Source: RYN-230 sp963770535 (GTDB taxonomy: Bacteria > Actinomycetota > Actinomycetes > Streptosporangiales > Streptosporangiaceae). Taken from it: a stretch of DNA of 64,000 nucleotides. The DNA lies in NCBI GenBank assembly GCA_963770535.1, contig CAVYPZ010000007.1, forward strand, positions 310,001-374,000, written 5' to 3'. The position numbers and the translations under genes are program-made. The notes below the pieces were generated by a model. The model had not been told where the DNA came from and did not search any database. It saw nothing but the letters and a program-made list of their open reading frames with translations. Within the stretch, counting starts at the first letter, position 1, and each line of letters starts with the position of its first letter. Of the stretch, positions 63,355 through 64,000 are shown piece after piece.

Positions 63355-64000
63355 ATGGATCTGAAGCGCTATTTCCGCGGGCCGTTCGTGGCGGTCCTTG
63401 TGATGCTGCTGGTCTTCTTCGTCGTCTACGAATACGCCAGCTCAGGTAACTCCTACACCCAGACGGACACGTCCCGGGTGGTCTCCCTCATCGAGAAGGG
63501 CGACGTCAAGTCGGCGCTGCTCACCGACAAAGAGCAGACGATCCAGATCACCACCAAGTCAGGCCAGAAGTACGAGGCCTCTTGGGTGGGCAACGAGGGC
63601 CAGCAGCTCGCGCAGCTGCTCCAGACGAAGCAGCCGCCGCAGGGCTGGAACGTCAACGTGCCCAAGAGCAGCTCGGTGTGGGGCCTCATCTTCAGCTGGC
63701 TGCCGTTCCTCCTGGTCATCCTGATCTTCTTCTTCATGCTGAACCAGATGCAGGGTGGCGGCTCCCGGGTAATGAACTTCGGCAAATCCAAGGCCAAACT
63801 CATTACCAAGGACACCCCGAAGACCACTTTTGCCGATGTGGCCGGCGCGGACGAGGCCATCGAGGAACTCCAGGAAATCAAGGAGTTCCTCCAGAACCCG
63901 GCCAAGTTCCAGGCCATCGGGGCCAAGATCCCCAAGGGCGTGCTGCTGTACGGCCCGCCCGGAACCGGCAAGACGCTGCTCGCCCGGGCGGTGGCCGGCG
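63355..64000 (+). CDS. ftsH: ATP-dependent zinc metalloprotease FtsH (5' part; runs off the window)
   Basis: 215 residues visible. N-terminal helix VAVLVMLLVFFVVYEYA, periplasmic domain, second helix LIFSWLPFLLVILIFFFML, then TTFADVAGADEAIEELQEIK and Walker A LLYGPPGTGKTLLARAVAG. Membrane AAA+ protease. ATG 63355 gives the canonical MDLKRYFRG start; the ribosome site is weak. The 238 bp upstream carry a TATGAT -10-like box (63241-63246). Confidence 0.95.
   Translation, partial: MDLKRYFRGPFVAVLVMLLVFFVVYEYASSGNSYTQTDTSRVVSLIEKGDVKSALLTDKEQTIQITTKSGQKYEASWVGNEGQQLAQLLQTKQPPQGWNVNVPKSSSVWGLIFSWLPFLLVILIFFFMLNQMQGGGSRVMNFGKSKAKLITKDTPKTTFADVAGADEAIEELQEIKEFLQNPAKFQAIGAKIPKGVLLYGPPGTGKTLLARAVAG

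Overview
The window is GC-rich (about 70%) actinobacterial DNA: dense operons with 4-bp stop/start overlaps, many GTG and a few TTG starts, a WhiB protein, a GlxR-type Crp, and a PucR regulator. From 46.5 kb to the right end the gene order follows the chromosomal backbone known from Mycobacterium tuberculosis Rv3683-Rv3676 and Rv3628-Rv3624c/Rv3610c: metallophosphoesterase, YqeY, PonA-type PBP, wblA/whiB4, two Get3/ArsA-like ATPases, DUF4177, RidA, NUDIX, MBL hydrolase, crp, ppa, dacB, DUF2342 metalloprotease, tilS, hpt, ftsH. Nothing seen fixes the genus; a Streptosporangiales- or Frankia-like actinomycete is an inference.

Layout. 0.3-4.2 kb: a cytochrome-b-like membrane protein coupled to a NuoF-like flavoprotein with a fused ferredoxin. 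4.4-9.6 kb: MDR dehydrogenase, thioesterase, a divergent ArsR/MFS pair around a clear operator, and small hypotheticals. 9.9-17.9 kb: a seven-gene minus-strand operon (DUF917, hydantoinase/oxoprolinase, oligopeptide-type ABC transporter) facing a PucR activator (18.3-19.9 kb). 20-26 kb: DUF6069, GT87, esterase, trans-sulfuration PLP enzyme facing an XRE-cupin/B3-B4 operon whose third gene is cut off at 26.08 kb.

26-46.4 kb is an accessory, rearranged zone. It holds a DXD-type glycosyltransferase, sigma-factor and integrase debris, a duplicated tRNA-Pro 3' end (29.65 kb) matching the intact tRNA-Pro(CGG) at 46.4 kb, a local inversion with CTAG at both ends, an IS982 element, a self-inhibited Fic protein, split IS110 pieces, a DUF6817-VOC/CGNR divergent pair whose start codons lie inside one palindrome, and an ABC/two-component operon. 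I read it as a decayed genomic island in tRNA-Pro.

Two themes run through the window. At least six genes have a -10 box 6-7 nt before the start codon, which implies leaderless mRNAs. Six conserved genes (cytochrome b, B3/4, both ArsA-like ATPases, dacB, tilS) are each broken by one net +1 frameshift. Sequencing error is the first explanation, but the uniform sign deserves checking.
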